A DNA stretch of 64,000 nucleotides from Roseococcus sp. SYP-B2431. Its GTDB lineage: Bacteria > Pseudomonadota > Alphaproteobacteria > Acetobacterales > Acetobacteraceae. Every line of letters starts with the position of its first letter. The first letter of the stretch is position 1. The stretch covers positions 992,001 through 1,056,000 of the forward strand of contig NZ_SJXD01000011.1 in the NCBI RefSeq assembly GCF_004336745.1. The letters run 5' to 3'. Position numbers and translations under genes: made by a program. Under the pieces are notes generated by a model. It did no database searches, was not told where the DNA came from, and was given only the letters and a program-made list of their open reading frames with translations. This document shows positions 54,201-62,413 of this stretch, piece by piece.

Positions 54201-55764
54201 GGTACTGGGTGGAGAGCACGGCGAGCGGCGTGTCGTCCCCCATGCTGCCGACCGCCTCCTGGGCCTCCTCCACCATCGGGTGAAGGATGGTCTCCAGCTC
54301 CTCCAGCGTGTAGCCCATGGCGAGCTGCGCGCGGCGCAACCTCTCGCCCGTCAGCGGCTCCTGCGCGACGGCGCGCGACTTCACGATGTCGTCGATGCGC
54401 GTCGTGCGGCGCACCCAGTCGTCGAAAGGCTTGCGGGCGGACAGCATGTCCTTGAGCTCGTCGTCGAGGTAGAGGCGGCCCTCGTCGAGGTCCACGCCGA
54501 TGCACTGGCCGGGGCCCACTCGGCCCTTAGCGGAGATCGCGTCCTCCGCGATTTTCACCATGCCGGTCTCGGAACCCACGAAGAGCAGGCCTGCCCGCGT
54601 CACGGTGTAACGCAGCGGGCGCAGGCCGTTGCGGTCCAGGCCCGCGACCACCCAGCGGCCGTCGGTGGCGCAAAGCCCCGCCGGACCGTCCCAGGGCTCC
54701 ATCACCGCGTTGCAATAGAGGAAGAGGTCGTGATGGGCCGCGGGCATCGTCGCGTTGCTGCCCAGCGATTCGGGGATGAGCATGGCCTTGGCCATGGGCG
54801 CGTCGCGCCCGCCGCGGACCAGCAGCTCGAAGACGTTGTCGAGGCTCGCCGTGTCGCTGCCGCCGGCCTGGATGACGGGCTTGATGTCGTCCAGCTGCGC
54901 ATCGAGCAGCGGATGCGACAGGCGCGTCTCGTGCGCCTTCATCCAGTTGATGTTGCCCGAGAGCGTGTTGATCTCGCCGTTATGCGCGATCATGCGGAAG
55001 GGCTGCGCCAGGCGCCAGGTCGGGAAGGTGTTGGTGCTGTAGCGCTGGTGGAAGATGGCGAAGCGCGAGACGAAGCGCTCGTCCAGCAGGTCGGGATAGA
55101 ACTCGGTCAGCGCCTCGGCGAGGAACATGCCCTTGTAGACGATGTTCCGCGAGGACAGCGAGCAGAGGTACAGCTCGGGAATCTGCGCGGCGATGGCTTC
55201 CTTCTCGATCCGCCGGCGGATGACGTAGAGGTCGCGCTCCATGGTCGCGGCGTCGCGCTGCTCGGGATCGTAGATGAGGATCTGCTCGATCTCGGGGCGC
55301 GTGGCATTGGCCTTCTCGCCGATGACCGACACGTCGATCGGCACCTGGCGCCAGCCGTAGATGCCGTAGCCGCTGGCCAGGATCTCGGTCTCGACGATCT
55401 GGCGGCAACGCTCCTGCGCGCCGAAATCCGTCTTGGGCAGGAAGACCTGGCCGACCGCGATGCGGCCGGGCCGCAGCTTGTCGCCGCCGTCGCGCACGGC
55501 CTGGGCGAAGAACTCCTGCGGGATCTCGAGGTTGATGCCCGCGCCGTCGCCGGTCTTGCCGTCGGCATCCACGGCGCCGCGGTGCCAGACCGCCTTGAGC
55601 GCGTCGATGCCCGCTTCGACCACGGCGCGCGAGGGCTTGCCGTCGAGCGCCGCGACGAGGCCGACGCCGCAGGCGTCGTGCTCGGTCGTGTCGATGCCGG
55701 CGCCGTCCAGCAGGGCCTTGTTGGCTTCGTAGGCTTCGACGAACTGGGTTCCGGTCTCGGTCAT
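51238..55764 (-). CDS. gltB: Glutamate synthase (NADPH) large subunit
   Basis: About 1508 residues. ATG 55764 has CGGAG 8 bases upstream; GTG 55773 overlaps the gltD stop. A short propeptide ends before CGVG, so cysteine 32 should become the N-terminal nucleophile of the glutaminase domain. Downstream are the FMN/central domain (ISPPPHHDIYSIEDLAQL, GHSGGTGASPVSS), the 3Fe-4S cysteines in CIMVRQCHSNTCPVGVC, and the C-terminal beta-helix domain with repeated glycines. It makes glutamate from glutamine and 2-oxoglutarate in the cytoplasm. Paired with gltD directly upstream. Confidence 0.96.
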   Translation of the reverse strand: MTETGTQFVEAYEANKALLDGAGIDTTEHDACGVGLVAALDGKPSRAVVEAGIDALKAVWHRGAVDADGKTGDGAGINLEIPQEFFAQAVRDGGDKLRPGRIAVGQVFLPKTDFGAQERCRQIVETEILASGYGIYGWRQVPIDVSVIGEKANATRPEIEQILIYDPEQRDAATMERDLYVIRRRIEKEAIAAQIPELYLCSLSSRNIVYKGMFLAEALTEFYPDLLDERFVSRFAIFHQRYSTNTFPTWRLAQPFRMIAHNGEINTLSGNINWMKAHETRLSHPLLDAQLDDIKPVIQAGGSDTASLDNVFELLVRGGRDAPMAKAMLIPESLGSNATMPAAHHDLFLYCNAVMEPWDGPAGLCATDGRWVVAGLDRNGLRPLRYTVTRAGLLFVGSETGMVKIAEDAISAKGRVGPGQCIGVDLDEGRLYLDDELKDMLSARKPFDDWVRRTTRIDDIVKSRAVAQEPLTGERLRRAQLAMGYTLEELETILHPMVEEAQEAVGSMGDDTPLAVLSTQYRALHHYFRQSFSQVTNPPIDSLRETRVMSLKTRLGNLGNILDEDPTQCDMLMLDSPVLSSAEFAAMRDYMGASVCEVDCTFDAAEGEAGLRTALARIRREAEDGVRSGCQHVILTDESLDRDRCDIPMILAVAAVHTHLVKTSLRTFTSLNVRCAECLDVHYFAVLIGAGATSINAYLAEDSIADRHRRGLFGQMTLAEAIGRYKKAVDKGLLKVMSKMGISVISSYRGGMNFEAIGLSRALVAEFFPGVASRISGIGLAGLSRRVLALHSRAFNTDVMTLPIGGLYKLRQRGEAHAFGGTLIHTLQKAVDTDSYQTFKRYSEAVRKQPPVALRDLLDFRMDHVKPVALEEVESITEIRKRLLAPGISLGALSPEAHETLSIAMNRIGARSDSGEGGEDPARAKPRLNGDNANSAIKQIASGRFGVTAEYLNNCREIEIKVAQGAKPGEGGQLPGFKVTGLIAKLRHSTPGVMLISPPPHHDIYSIEDLAQLIYDLKQINPDASVCVKLVARSGIGTIAAGVAKAKADAILVSGHSGGTGASPVSSIKYVGLPWEMGLTETHQVLLLNRLRHRVKLRTDGGLKTGRDIVIAAMLGAEEFGIGTTSLVAMGCIMVRQCHSNTCPVGVCTQDEALREKFTGSPEKVITLFSFVAEEVREILASLGFRKIEEIIGRTDLLKQVSRGADDLDDLDLNPLLVKADAGPHKPYCTIEGRNEVPETLDADMIRDAAPLFDRGEKIQLAYNIRNTHRAIGTKVSSKIVRQYGMSGLQDGHLTVRLRGSAGQSLGAFGVKGLKLEVYGDSNDYVGKGLSGATIVVRPAPSSGLVWNENSIIGNTCLYGATAGALFAAGRAGERFAVRNSGAITVVEGVGTNACEYMTGGTVVILGEVGDNFGAGFTGGAAFVHDPNKTFECRINPESLQWQRLGSAFWEGELKRLLERHVAETASRHAARILNDWDTERDAFWHVVPKEYARYLERPMTEIAVAAE

Positions 55765-55769
55765 CTTCG

Positions 55770-57206
55770 TCACTCCGCCGCCTGGGGAATTTCGGCCTTG
55801 GCCTTGATATAGGCCTCGATCTGCTCCGCCGCGTCGCGCCCGTCCCGGATGCCCCAGACGACGAGCGAGGCGCCGCGCACGATGTCGCCGCCGGCGAAGA
55901 CGCCGGGCAGGTCCGTCATGAAGGTGCGGTGGTGCACCTTCAGCGTCCCCCAGCGCGAGACCGGCAGCGCCGGCTCGTCGAAGGCCAGCGGCAGGTCCTC
56001 GGGGTCGAAGCCCAGCGCCTTGATGACGAGGCTCGCGGGCTCGACGAAATGGCTGCCCTCGATGGGCGCGACCTGCTGGCGGCCGGTGGCGTCCGGCAGG
56101 CCGAGATGCATCTTCACCGCGCGCACGCCGGTGACGTCCTGGCCGCCCAGGAAGGCCTCGGGCGCGGAGAGCCAGAGGAAGCGCACCCCCTCCTCCTCGG
56201 CATTGTACACCTCGCGCATGGAGCCGGGCATATTCGCCCGGTCGCGCCGGTACATGCAGGTGACGGACCTGGCGCCCTGGCGGACGGCGGTGCGCACGCA
56301 GTCCATGGCCGTGTCGCCCCCGCCGATCACCACCACGTCGCGATCCGCGGCATTGAGCGTGCCGGATTCGAACTCCGGCACGGCGTCGCCCAGATTCGTG
56401 CGGTTGGAGGCCGTCAGGTAGTCCAGTGCGGGCACCACGCCGCCGAGGCCGGCGCCCGGCAGGTCGATGTCGCGGGCCTTGTAGACTCCCGTGGCCACGA
56501 AGACGGCGTCGTGCCGCGCGCGCAGCTCGGCCAGCGTCACGTCGCGGCCGACGGCCACGTTCAGGTGGAACTGGATGCCGCCCGCCGCATATTGCTCCCA
56601 GCGGCGAAGGACGATCTCCTTCTCCAGCTTAAAGTTGGGGATGCCGTAGATCATCAGCCCGCCGACGCGGTCGTAACGGTCGTAGACATGGACCTGGAAT
56701 CCGCGGAGCCGCAGCCGCTCCGCCGCCGCAAGGCCGGCCGGGCCGGCGCCGATGATGCCGACGCTCTCGGGGCGCTCGCGCGTCGGGGTCGGCGGCTTCA
56801 CCCAGCCCTGCTCCCAGGCGGTGTCGACGATGTAGCGCTCCACGGAGCCGATGGTGACGCTCTCGAAGCCCTTCTCGATGACGCAGTTGCCCTCGCAGAG
56901 CCGGTCCTGCGGGCAGACGCGGCCGCAGATCTCGGGGAAGGTGTTGGTGGCCGCCGCGACCTCGTAGGCCTCCTCCAGCCGGCCCTCGGCGGTGAGCTTC
57001 AGCCAGTCGGGGATGTTGTTGTTGAGCGGGCAGTGCACCTGGCAGAAGGGAACCCCGCACTGGCTGCAGCGGCTGGCCTGCGCCGAGGCCCGGCCTGGAT
57101 CGAACTTCTCGTAGATTTCGTTGAAATCCTCGCGGCGCATCGAGGCGGCGCGCTTGTCCGGCGTCTGCTGCTGGAGTCGGACGAATTGCAACATGCGCTC
57201 AGCCAT
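55770..57206 (-). CDS. gltD: Glutamate synthase (NADPH) small subunit
   Basis: 478 residues. The N-terminal iron-sulfur domain has the 4Fe-4S cysteines (CSQCGVPFCQVHCP and CGRVCPQDRLCEGNC). The FAD-binding Rossmann motif is GIIGAGPAGLAAAERLR, and the NAD(P)H motif VVIGGGDTAMDCVRTAVRQG. It feeds electrons from NADPH to GltB. ATG 57206 gives the family N-terminus. The 187-base leader is less GC-rich than its surroundings and contains a perfect 9-bp hairpin. Confidence 0.96.
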   Translation of the reverse strand: MAERMLQFVRLQQQTPDKRAASMRREDFNEIYEKFDPGRASAQASRCSQCGVPFCQVHCPLNNNIPDWLKLTAEGRLEEAYEVAAATNTFPEICGRVCPQDRLCEGNCVIEKGFESVTIGSVERYIVDTAWEQGWVKPPTPTRERPESVGIIGAGPAGLAAAERLRLRGFQVHVYDRYDRVGGLMIYGIPNFKLEKEIVLRRWEQYAAGGIQFHLNVAVGRDVTLAELRARHDAVFVATGVYKARDIDLPGAGLGGVVPALDYLTASNRTNLGDAVPEFESGTLNAADRDVVVIGGGDTAMDCVRTAVRQGARSVTCMYRRDRANMPGSMREVYNAEEEGVRFLWLSAPEAFLGGQDVTGVRAVKMHLGLPDATGRQQVAPIEGSHFVEPASLVIKALGFDPEDLPLAFDEPALPVSRWGTLKVHHRTFMTDLPGVFAGGDIVRGASLVVWGIRDGRDAAEQIEAYIKAKAEIPQAAE

Positions 57207-57265
57207 GGGGGCACCTCGACAGGTCGATCGCCTCCGCGAGGCGCCGCTGCGGTGCAATTACAGGA

Positions 57266-57294
57266 CGTTTTCCCCGCGCGCCAGAGGGAAAACG
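57266..57294. promoter_or_regulatory. Perfect 9-bp hairpin in the gltD leader
   Basis: Arms CGTTTTCCC and GGGAAAACG enclose an 11-base loop, 60 bases upstream of the gltD start. It could be a regulator site or leader structure controlling gltDB. I found no sigma-54 promoter (TGGCAC-N5-TTGC) in the leader. Confidence 0.35.
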
Positions 57295-57372
57295 AAAACA
57301 ATGGCAGCTTTTCTGTCCTATTACCCTTCGGTCGGCTGACTATCCCTAGCTCGCGGCCAAAGGTCTCAGGCA

Positions 57373-57395
57373 GAAAGGTCCGATTTAGGACTTTC
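57373..57395 (-). terminator. Putative terminator after the NDUFA9-like gene
   Basis: Directly at the stop codon on the minus strand, GAAAGTCC and GGACCTTTC pair (one bulged base) around a short loop, followed by a T-rich stretch. It would separate the NDUFA9-like transcript from gltDB. Confidence 0.35.
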
Positions 57396-58326
57396 ACATT
57401 GCGGGACGCACGCGGCGCGCCCCGCCGACCTGGAAGCGCGACAGGTAGGGAGGCACCAGCGCCTCGACCGCGGAGGGCGTGACGCCGAGGTCCCCCAGCG
57501 TCAGCGCGCCGGAGGCCACCACATTGTCCTTCTGCAGCAGCATAAGCTGGTCGCGCGTGAGCGGCGGGTCGGGCAGCAGCTCGCCGAGGCGCGCCTGGAA
57601 GGCCGCCAGCCCCGCGGGAATATTGACCAGCCGCCGGTTGCGCCCCGTCTCCTTCACGACGAAGGCCATGAGCTCCCGGAAGGTCCAGACCCTGGGGCCG
57701 CCGAGCTCGTAGATCCGCCCCTCCGTCGCAGGCTCCGCCAGCGCGGCCATCACGGCCTGCGCCACGTCGCCGACATGGACCGGCTGGAACTTCGTCCCGC
57801 CATGGATGACCGGCATAAAGGGCAGCACCATCGCCATCTGGGCGAAGCGGTTGAAGAAGCGGTCGTTCTCGCCGAAGACGATGGAGGGGCGCAGGATCGT
57901 GGCCTTCGGGAAGGCGGCCAGCAGCGCCGCCTCGCCCTCCGCCTTGCTGCGCGCATAGGCGCTGGGACTCGAGGCATCGGCGCCGATCGCGGAGATATGC
58001 ACCACCCGCTCCACGCCCGCCGCGGCGGCGATCCGCCCGATTCGTCCGGGCCCCTCGGCCTGCACCACGGTGAAGTTGCCGTGCAGGATGCCCACGCAGT
58101 TCACCACCACCGCGGCGCCCTCGACCGCGCGGACGACGGCCGCCTCGTCGGTCACGTCGGCGACGAGGCCCGCGATCTGCCCGACCCGGCCCATGGTGTG
58201 CATGCCCTGCGCGCCCATCGGGTCGCGCGTCGCGACGCGCACGACGTAGTCCTCGCGCGCCAGGCGCTGCACCACCTGGCGGCCGATGAAGCCGTCGCCG
58301 CCGAACACCGTCGCCACCTTGCGCAT
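57394..58326 (-). CDS. Complex I NDUFA9-like NAD(P)-binding protein
   Basis: 310 residues of the atypical short-chain dehydrogenase family. The Rossmann motif GGDGFIGR follows the start directly (VATVFGGDGFIG), and VNCVGILHGNFTVVQAEGPGRIGR, VVHISAIGAD and SAYARSKAEGEAAL give the extended-SDR pattern with the YxxxK pair. Alphaproteobacterial members match the mitochondrial complex I accessory subunit NDUFA9, which binds NADPH and helps assembly. ATG 58326 fits the domain start. Confidence 0.85.
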   Translation of the reverse strand: MRKVATVFGGDGFIGRQVVQRLAREDYVVRVATRDPMGAQGMHTMGRVGQIAGLVADVTDEAAVVRAVEGAAVVVNCVGILHGNFTVVQAEGPGRIGRIAAAAGVERVVHISAIGADASSPSAYARSKAEGEAALLAAFPKATILRPSIVFGENDRFFNRFAQMAMVLPFMPVIHGGTKFQPVHVGDVAQAVMAALAEPATEGRIYELGGPRVWTFRELMAFVVKETGRNRRLVNIPAGLAAFQARLGELLPDPPLTRDQLMLLQKDNVVASGALTLGDLGVTPSAVEALVPPYLSRFQVGGARRVRPAM

Positions 58327-58410
58327 CGAAAAGACCCTCCGTCCGTGAAGTGACATACGAGGGCGGCCCGGCCGCGCCAAGCGCCCGTGCGAAAGCTGGC
58401 GTCCCCCCTG

Positions 58411-58439
58411 TTGACGGCCCGCGCCGCCGCGTCTATTCC
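58411..58439 (+). promoter_or_regulatory. Sigma-70-type promoter of tRNA-Leu
   Basis: TTGACG (58411-58416) and TATTCC (58434-58439) are 17 bases apart. Transcription would begin near 58446, about 19 bases before the mature tRNA. It is one of the clearest promoters in the window. Confidence 0.6.
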
Positions 58440-58464
58440 GCCGCTCACTTCGCCCCTACGAATT

Positions 58465-58550
58465 GCCCAGGTGGTGGAATGGTAGACGCGCTGGCTTCAG
58501 GTGCCAGTGACCGCAAGGTCGTGGAGGTTCGAGTCCTCTCCTGGGCACCA
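58465..58550 (+). tRNA. tRNA-Leu (anticodon CAG)
   Basis: Acceptor arms GCCCAGG and CCTGGGC pair, followed by ACCA, so the CCA end is encoded. The anticodon stem CTGGC/GCCAG holds the loop TTCAGGT with anticodon CAG at 58498-58500. A long variable arm (TGACCGCAAGGTCG region) and the T-arm GGTTCGAGTCC are present, as expected for class II leucine tRNA reading CUG. Confidence 0.96.
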
Positions 58551-58576
58551 CTCTTTCCCGCACCGAGGCGCCCGAC

Positions 58577-59215
58577 ATGGCGAAGACGCTCTTCACCCCC
58601 GCCGGTGCGATCCATCTGCATGTCCAGGACCTGCCGCCGGAGCTGAGCTTCGGCCCCGTCATCGCCGTCGACACCGAGACCATGGGCCTCGATCCGCGGC
58701 GCGACCGGCTCTGCCTGGTCCAGATCTCCTCGGGCGACGGCGTGGCGCATCTCGTGCAGATCGTGCCGGGCAGCGGACCCTCGCCGAACCTCAAGGCGCT
58801 GATGGAGGATCCGGGGGTGGCGAAGCTCTTTCACTTCGCCCGATTCGACGTGGCGGCGCTCCACCAGGGAATCGGCGCGACGGTGGCACCCGTCCGCTGC
58901 ACGAAGATCGCCTCGAAGCTGGTGCGGACCTACACCGACCGGCATGGGCTGAAGGATCTCTGCCGCGACCTGCTCGGCGTCGAGATCAGCAAGCAGCAGC
59001 AGACCAGCGACTGGGGCGCGCCGGACCTCACGCCGGAACAATGCGCCTATGCCGCCAGCGACGTGCTGCACCTGCACGCGCTCTGGGCGCGGCTGGAGGC
59101 CCTGCTGAAGCGCGAAGGGCGGCTGGAGCTGGCGGAGGCCTGCTTCCGCTTCCTCCCCGCGCGGGGCGAGCTGGACCTGCTCGGCTACGAGGATCCGGAC
59201 ATCTTCGCCCATTAG
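58577..59215 (+). CDS. Ribonuclease D-like 3'-5' exonuclease
   Basis: 212 residues, the DEDD exonuclease domain alone, without the HRDC domains of full-length RNase D. Exo I is VDTETMGLD, Exo II lies in FHFARFDVAAL and Exo III is YAASDVLHLH (DEDDy type). GLKDLCRDLLGVEISKQQQTSDW is typical of the short alphaproteobacterial rnd-like proteins. It probably trims structured RNA ends. It lies 26 bases after a tRNA gene, on the same strand, and may share its transcript. Confidence 0.9.
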   Translation: MAKTLFTPAGAIHLHVQDLPPELSFGPVIAVDTETMGLDPRRDRLCLVQISSGDGVAHLVQIVPGSGPSPNLKALMEDPGVAKLFHFARFDVAALHQGIGATVAPVRCTKIASKLVRTYTDRHGLKDLCRDLLGVEISKQQQTSDWGAPDLTPEQCAYAASDVLHLHALWARLEALLKREGRLELAEACFRFLPARGELDLLGYEDPDIFAH

Positions 59216-59300
59216 CGGGGGGGGTCGCCGCCCCTCCCTGTCCGTCCCCTTCGGCGGGCCCTGCAAGGGCCGAAATCCGGGGAGGTATCGCCCCCTCAGG
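59216..59300. terminator. Convergent intergenic region with a small stem-loop
   Basis: Between the nuclease and hpf stops, GGCCCT-GCA-AGGGCC forms a 6-bp stem in a G- and C-tract-rich region. It probably ends both transcripts, but no T-tract is visible. Confidence 0.35.
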
Positions 59301-59900
59301 TCACGCCGAGGCCGGATCGATCCAGCCGATATGGCCGTCCTGCCGGCGATACACCACGTTGATCACGCCGCTCGCGCTGTTGCGGAACACGATCACCGGG
59401 CTTCCCGCCAGGTCCAGCCGCATGGTCGCCTCGCTCACGGTCAGCTGGTGCAGCTCGCCCAGCGGCTCCGCCACCACGGCCGGATGCTCGGCGCCGTCCA
59501 TCTCGGGCGCCTCCTCCTCCGCGCTGTCCTCCATCGGCAGCACGTATTCGCGCAGAACCTCGGCGCCGTCGCGCACGCCCGCCTGGCTGCGGGCGTGCTC
59601 GTTCACCCTTCGGCGGTAGCGCCTGAGCCGCTTGCCCACATGCTCTGCCGCGATGTCGAAGGCCCGCATCGCGTCCGGCCCATGCCCCTCGCCGCGCATC
59701 ATCAGGCCGCGCCCGGCGTGGAGGTTGATGTCGCAGGCAAAATGTCCCCCGTTGCTGCCCTTGGCGTCCTTCCGGAAGGTGACCCGCGCCTCGAGCGCAT
59801 GGTCGAAATACTTCCCGGTGATGGTGCCGAGGCCGGTTTCGACATGGGAGCGCAGGGCATCGCTGGTGGCGAGTTGCTTGCCGGCGACAGTGATTTGCAT
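59301..59900 (-). CDS. hpf: Ribosome hibernation-promoting factor, long form
   Basis: 199 residues. The N-terminal ribosome-binding domain begins MQITVAGKQLATSDALRSHVE (quoted to its conserved part) with HFACDINLHAGRG and FDIAAEHVGKRLRRYRRRV. A linker of about 50 residues leads to the C-terminal dimerisation domain (LDLAGSPVIVFRNSASGVINVVYRR, split in the family alignment, and GHIGWIDPA). The long form makes inactive 100S ribosome dimers by itself. ATG 59900 is taken; earlier codons lie in the leader. It follows rpoN by 207 bases. Confidence 0.93.
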   Translation of the reverse strand: MQITVAGKQLATSDALRSHVETGLGTITGKYFDHALEARVTFRKDAKGSNGGHFACDINLHAGRGLMMRGEGHGPDAMRAFDIAAEHVGKRLRRYRRRVNEHARSQAGVRDGAEVLREYVLPMEDSAEEEAPEMDGAEHPAVVAEPLGELHQLTVSEATMRLDLAGSPVIVFRNSASGVINVVYRRQDGHIGWIDPASA

Positions 59901-59988
59901 CTGGTCTTTCCCTTTCGAGAAGCCGCCTTCCTGACGGAGGGCCGAGGCGGCAGGGAGGTCCCGCGAGAGCGGAATCGGCCGACCCGTC

Positions 59989-60003
59989 GGTTCAACCTGA
60001 ACC
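59989..60003. promoter_or_regulatory. Dyad in the rpoN-hpf gap
   Basis: Perfect arms GGTTCA and TGAACC, 3 bases apart, about 90 bases upstream of hpf. It may be an operator for an internal hpf promoter. The remainder of the 207-base gap shows only a run of six T residues on the minus strand near 60028, which could be the rpoN terminator. Confidence 0.25.
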
Positions 60004-60107
60004 AACGCGATCGGCTTCCTGCCCTGTCCGAAAAAACCTGAAAGCCCCGACATCCGGAAATGGCTTCCCTCTGTCCAGCCGCCATCCGGCCGCAGGGGAG
60101 ATGCCCT

Positions 60108-61565
60108 TCAGGCCGTGACGGCCTTGTCGCGCTTGCGCTGCACCGAGCTTGGGATGCGCATCGCTTCCCGGTATTTGGCCACCGTCCGCCGGGCGATGTC
60201 CACTCCTTCTTCGCGCAGCCGCGACACGATCGCATCGTCCGAGAGCACGGTCTCCGCCGTCTCGGCATGGACCATGCCGCGGATGCGGTGGCGCACGGCC
60301 TCGGCGCTGACGCTCTCGCCGCCGGCAGTGCCCTGGATGGCGGTGGTGAAGAAATATTTCAGCTCGAGCATGCCCCGCGGCGTCGCCATGTACTTGTTCG
60401 CGGTCACGCGGCTCACCGTGCTCTCGTGCATCTCCACGGTCTCGGCCACGTCGCGCAGGATGAGGGGCCGGAGGAACGCCACGCCGTGGCGGAAGAAGCC
60501 GTCCTGCCGGCGCACGATCTCGGAGGCGACCTTCAGGATGGTGTTGGCCCGCTGCTCCAGGCTCTTCACGAGCCAGTTGGCGCTCTGCAGCTGCTCGGCG
60601 AGGAAGCTCTTCTGCTCGCGGTCGCGCAGGCTGACGACGGCGCGCGCCGCGAAGCCGCGATTGACCAGCACGCGCGGCAGCGTGTCCGGGTTCAGCTCCA
60701 GCACCCAGTTGCCGTCCGGCGCGGCGCGCATGAGCACGTCGGGCTGCACGGCGGTGAGCGGCGGGTCGTCCCCGCCCGCGCCTGGCTTGGGATCGAGGCG
60801 CTTCAGCTCGGCGATCATCTCGATGAGGTCGTCCATGTCGACCCCGCAGACCTCCAGCAGACCTCGATGGTCGCGCCGCGCCAGCATCGGCAGGTTGTCG
60901 AGCAGCCGCTCCATATAGGGGTCGCATCGCCCGGCCTCCTGGAGCTGGACGGCCAGGCATTCGCGCAGGTCGGCGCAGAACATGCCCGTCGGCTCGAAGC
61001 GCTGCATGGCGCGGCGGACCCGCTCCACCACGGCGACCTCGCAGCCCAGCCGCCCCGCCAGCGCCGCGGCGTCGAGCGTGAGCCGCCCCGAGGGCTCCAG
61101 CATGGCCAGCAGCGCCGAGCCGATCAGCCGGTCGCGCCCGTCGTCGAAGTTCAGCCGGATCTGCTCGGCCAGCCGCTCGCGCAGTGTGGGCCCCTGCCCC
61201 GCCATCTCGTCGATGCCGCCGAGGTCGTCGCTGAAATCGGCGCGGCCGCCGGCGCCCATGCTGGGCGTATAGGCCTCGCCCTCGTCCATGACGTTGGAAT
61301 AGTCGGCGTCCAGCGCAGAGGCCTCGCCGATCGCCAGCGTCTCCGCCGTCGCCGCCGTGGCGGCATCCTGGGCTGGCGCGACGGGCTCGGCGGCGACCGT
61401 GCGGGTCTCGTCGCGCTCCAGCAGCGGGTTGCGCTCCAGCTCCTCCTCCACGAAGGCGAGCACCTCCATGTTGGAGGACTGCAGCAGCTTGATCGCCTGC
61501 CGCAGCTGCGGCGTCATCACCAGCGATTGCGACTGCCGCAGGTCGAGGCGAGGACCCATGGCCAT
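60108..61565 (-). CDS. rpoN: RNA polymerase sigma-54 factor
   Basis: 485 residues with the three RpoN regions: region I (LDLRQSQSLVMTPQLRQAIK), a core-binding middle part (ADLRECLAVQLQEAGRCDPY) and the C-terminal DNA-binding part with the HTH (VAETVEMHESTVSRVTANKY) and the RpoN box ARRTVAKYREAM. It directs transcription from -24/-12 promoters with enhancer-binding proteins, mostly for nitrogen and carbon functions. ATG 61565; a second ATG is two codons later. It sits between lptB and hpf, a conserved proteobacterial order. Confidence 0.96.
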   Translation of the reverse strand: MAMGPRLDLRQSQSLVMTPQLRQAIKLLQSSNMEVLAFVEEELERNPLLERDETRTVAAEPVAPAQDAATAATAETLAIGEASALDADYSNVMDEGEAYTPSMGAGGRADFSDDLGGIDEMAGQGPTLRERLAEQIRLNFDDGRDRLIGSALLAMLEPSGRLTLDAAALAGRLGCEVAVVERVRRAMQRFEPTGMFCADLRECLAVQLQEAGRCDPYMERLLDNLPMLARRDHRGLLEVCGVDMDDLIEMIAELKRLDPKPGAGGDDPPLTAVQPDVLMRAAPDGNWVLELNPDTLPRVLVNRGFAARAVVSLRDREQKSFLAEQLQSANWLVKSLEQRANTILKVASEIVRRQDGFFRHGVAFLRPLILRDVAETVEMHESTVSRVTANKYMATPRGMLELKYFFTTAIQGTAGGESVSAEAVRHRIRGMVHAETAETVLSDDAIVSRLREEGVDIARRTVAKYREAMRIPSSVQRKRDKAVTA

Positions 61566-61630
61566 GCTAGGCGGCCATCTTCATGGGAAGGGATGAACGA
61601 AGGGTTTCGCCGCTTCGCACATCGCTGCCG

Positions 61631-62413
61631 TCAAAGGCTGAACTTCTCGCCGAGATAGACGCGGCGCACGCCCTCATGCGCCACGATCTCGTGCGGCAGC
61701 CCCTCCATCAGCACCTGACCGTCATGCATGATGTAGGCGCGGTCGATGATCTCCAGCGTCTCGCGGACGTTGTGGTCGGTGATGAGCACGCCGATGCCGC
61801 GGTCCTTCAGGTGCTTCACCAGGTCGCGGATCTCGGAGACGGCGATGGGGTCGATGCCGGCCAGCGGCTCGTCGAGCAGGATGTAGGAGGGGTGCGTCGC
61901 CAGGGCGCGCGCGATCTCGCAGCGCCGCCGCTCGCCGCCCGAGAGCGCCAGAGCAGGGGCGCGGCGCAGATGGGCGATGCCGAACTCGGCCAGCAGGCTG
62001 TCCAGCATCTGCTCGCGCCGGTCGCGCTTGGGCTCCACGACCTCGAGCGCCGCGCGGATATTGTCCTCCACCGTCAGGCCCCGGAAGATCGAGGCCTCCT
62101 GCGGCAGGTAGCCGAGGCCGAGCCGCGCGCGCCGGTACATGGGCAGGCGCGTGACGTCGGAGCCGTCCATCATCACCTGCCCCTCGTCGGGCTGCACGAG
62201 GCCGGTGATCATGTAGAAGGTCGTCGTCTTGCCGGCGCCGTTGGGCCCGAGCAGCCCGACCGCCTCGCCCCGCTTCAGCGAGAGCGAGACGTTCCGCACC
62301 ACGGGCCGCTTCTTGTAGCGCTTGCCGAGGCCGGTCGCGACCAGCCCGCCCGTCCCCTCCAGGGCCGTGAGTTCCGGCCTGACGGCGACGACGGTGGGGC
62401 CGGCCTTGTTCAA
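61631..62413 (-). CDS. lptB: LPS export ABC transporter ATP-binding protein
   Basis: 260 residues. Walker A GPNGAGKTT, signature ALSGGERRR, Walker B YILLDEP and the switch histidine in ITDHNVRET, with PLAGIDPIAVSEI matching LptB. It powers lipopolysaccharide extraction from the inner membrane together with LptF/G and LptC. The start is TTG 62413, whose last two bases overlap the lptA stop (TTGA); it gives about 28 residues before the ATPase core and no ATG is available. TTG is unusual but well placed for coupling. Confidence 0.93.
   Translation of the reverse strand: MNKAGPTVVAVRPELTALEGTGGLVATGLGKRYKKRPVVRNVSLSLKRGEAVGLLGPNGAGKTTTFYMITGLVQPDEGQVMMDGSDVTRLPMYRRARLGLGYLPQEASIFRGLTVEDNIRAALEVVEPKRDRREQMLDSLLAEFGIAHLRRAPALALSGGERRRCEIARALATHPSYILLDEPLAGIDPIAVSEIRDLVKHLKDRGIGVLITDHNVRETLEIIDRAYIMHDGQVLMEGLPHEIVAHEGVRRVYLGEKFSL

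Noticed and set aside
51166-55812. Very long open frame (about 1550 codons) opposite gltB
   Set aside because: It is antisense to an unmistakable gltB, has Arg/Ala/Gly/His-rich composition without domains, and such shadow frames are expected at this GC content.
57207-57393. Sigma-54 promoter for gltD
   Set aside because: No GG-N10-GC arrangement close to TGGCAC-N5-TTGC was found.
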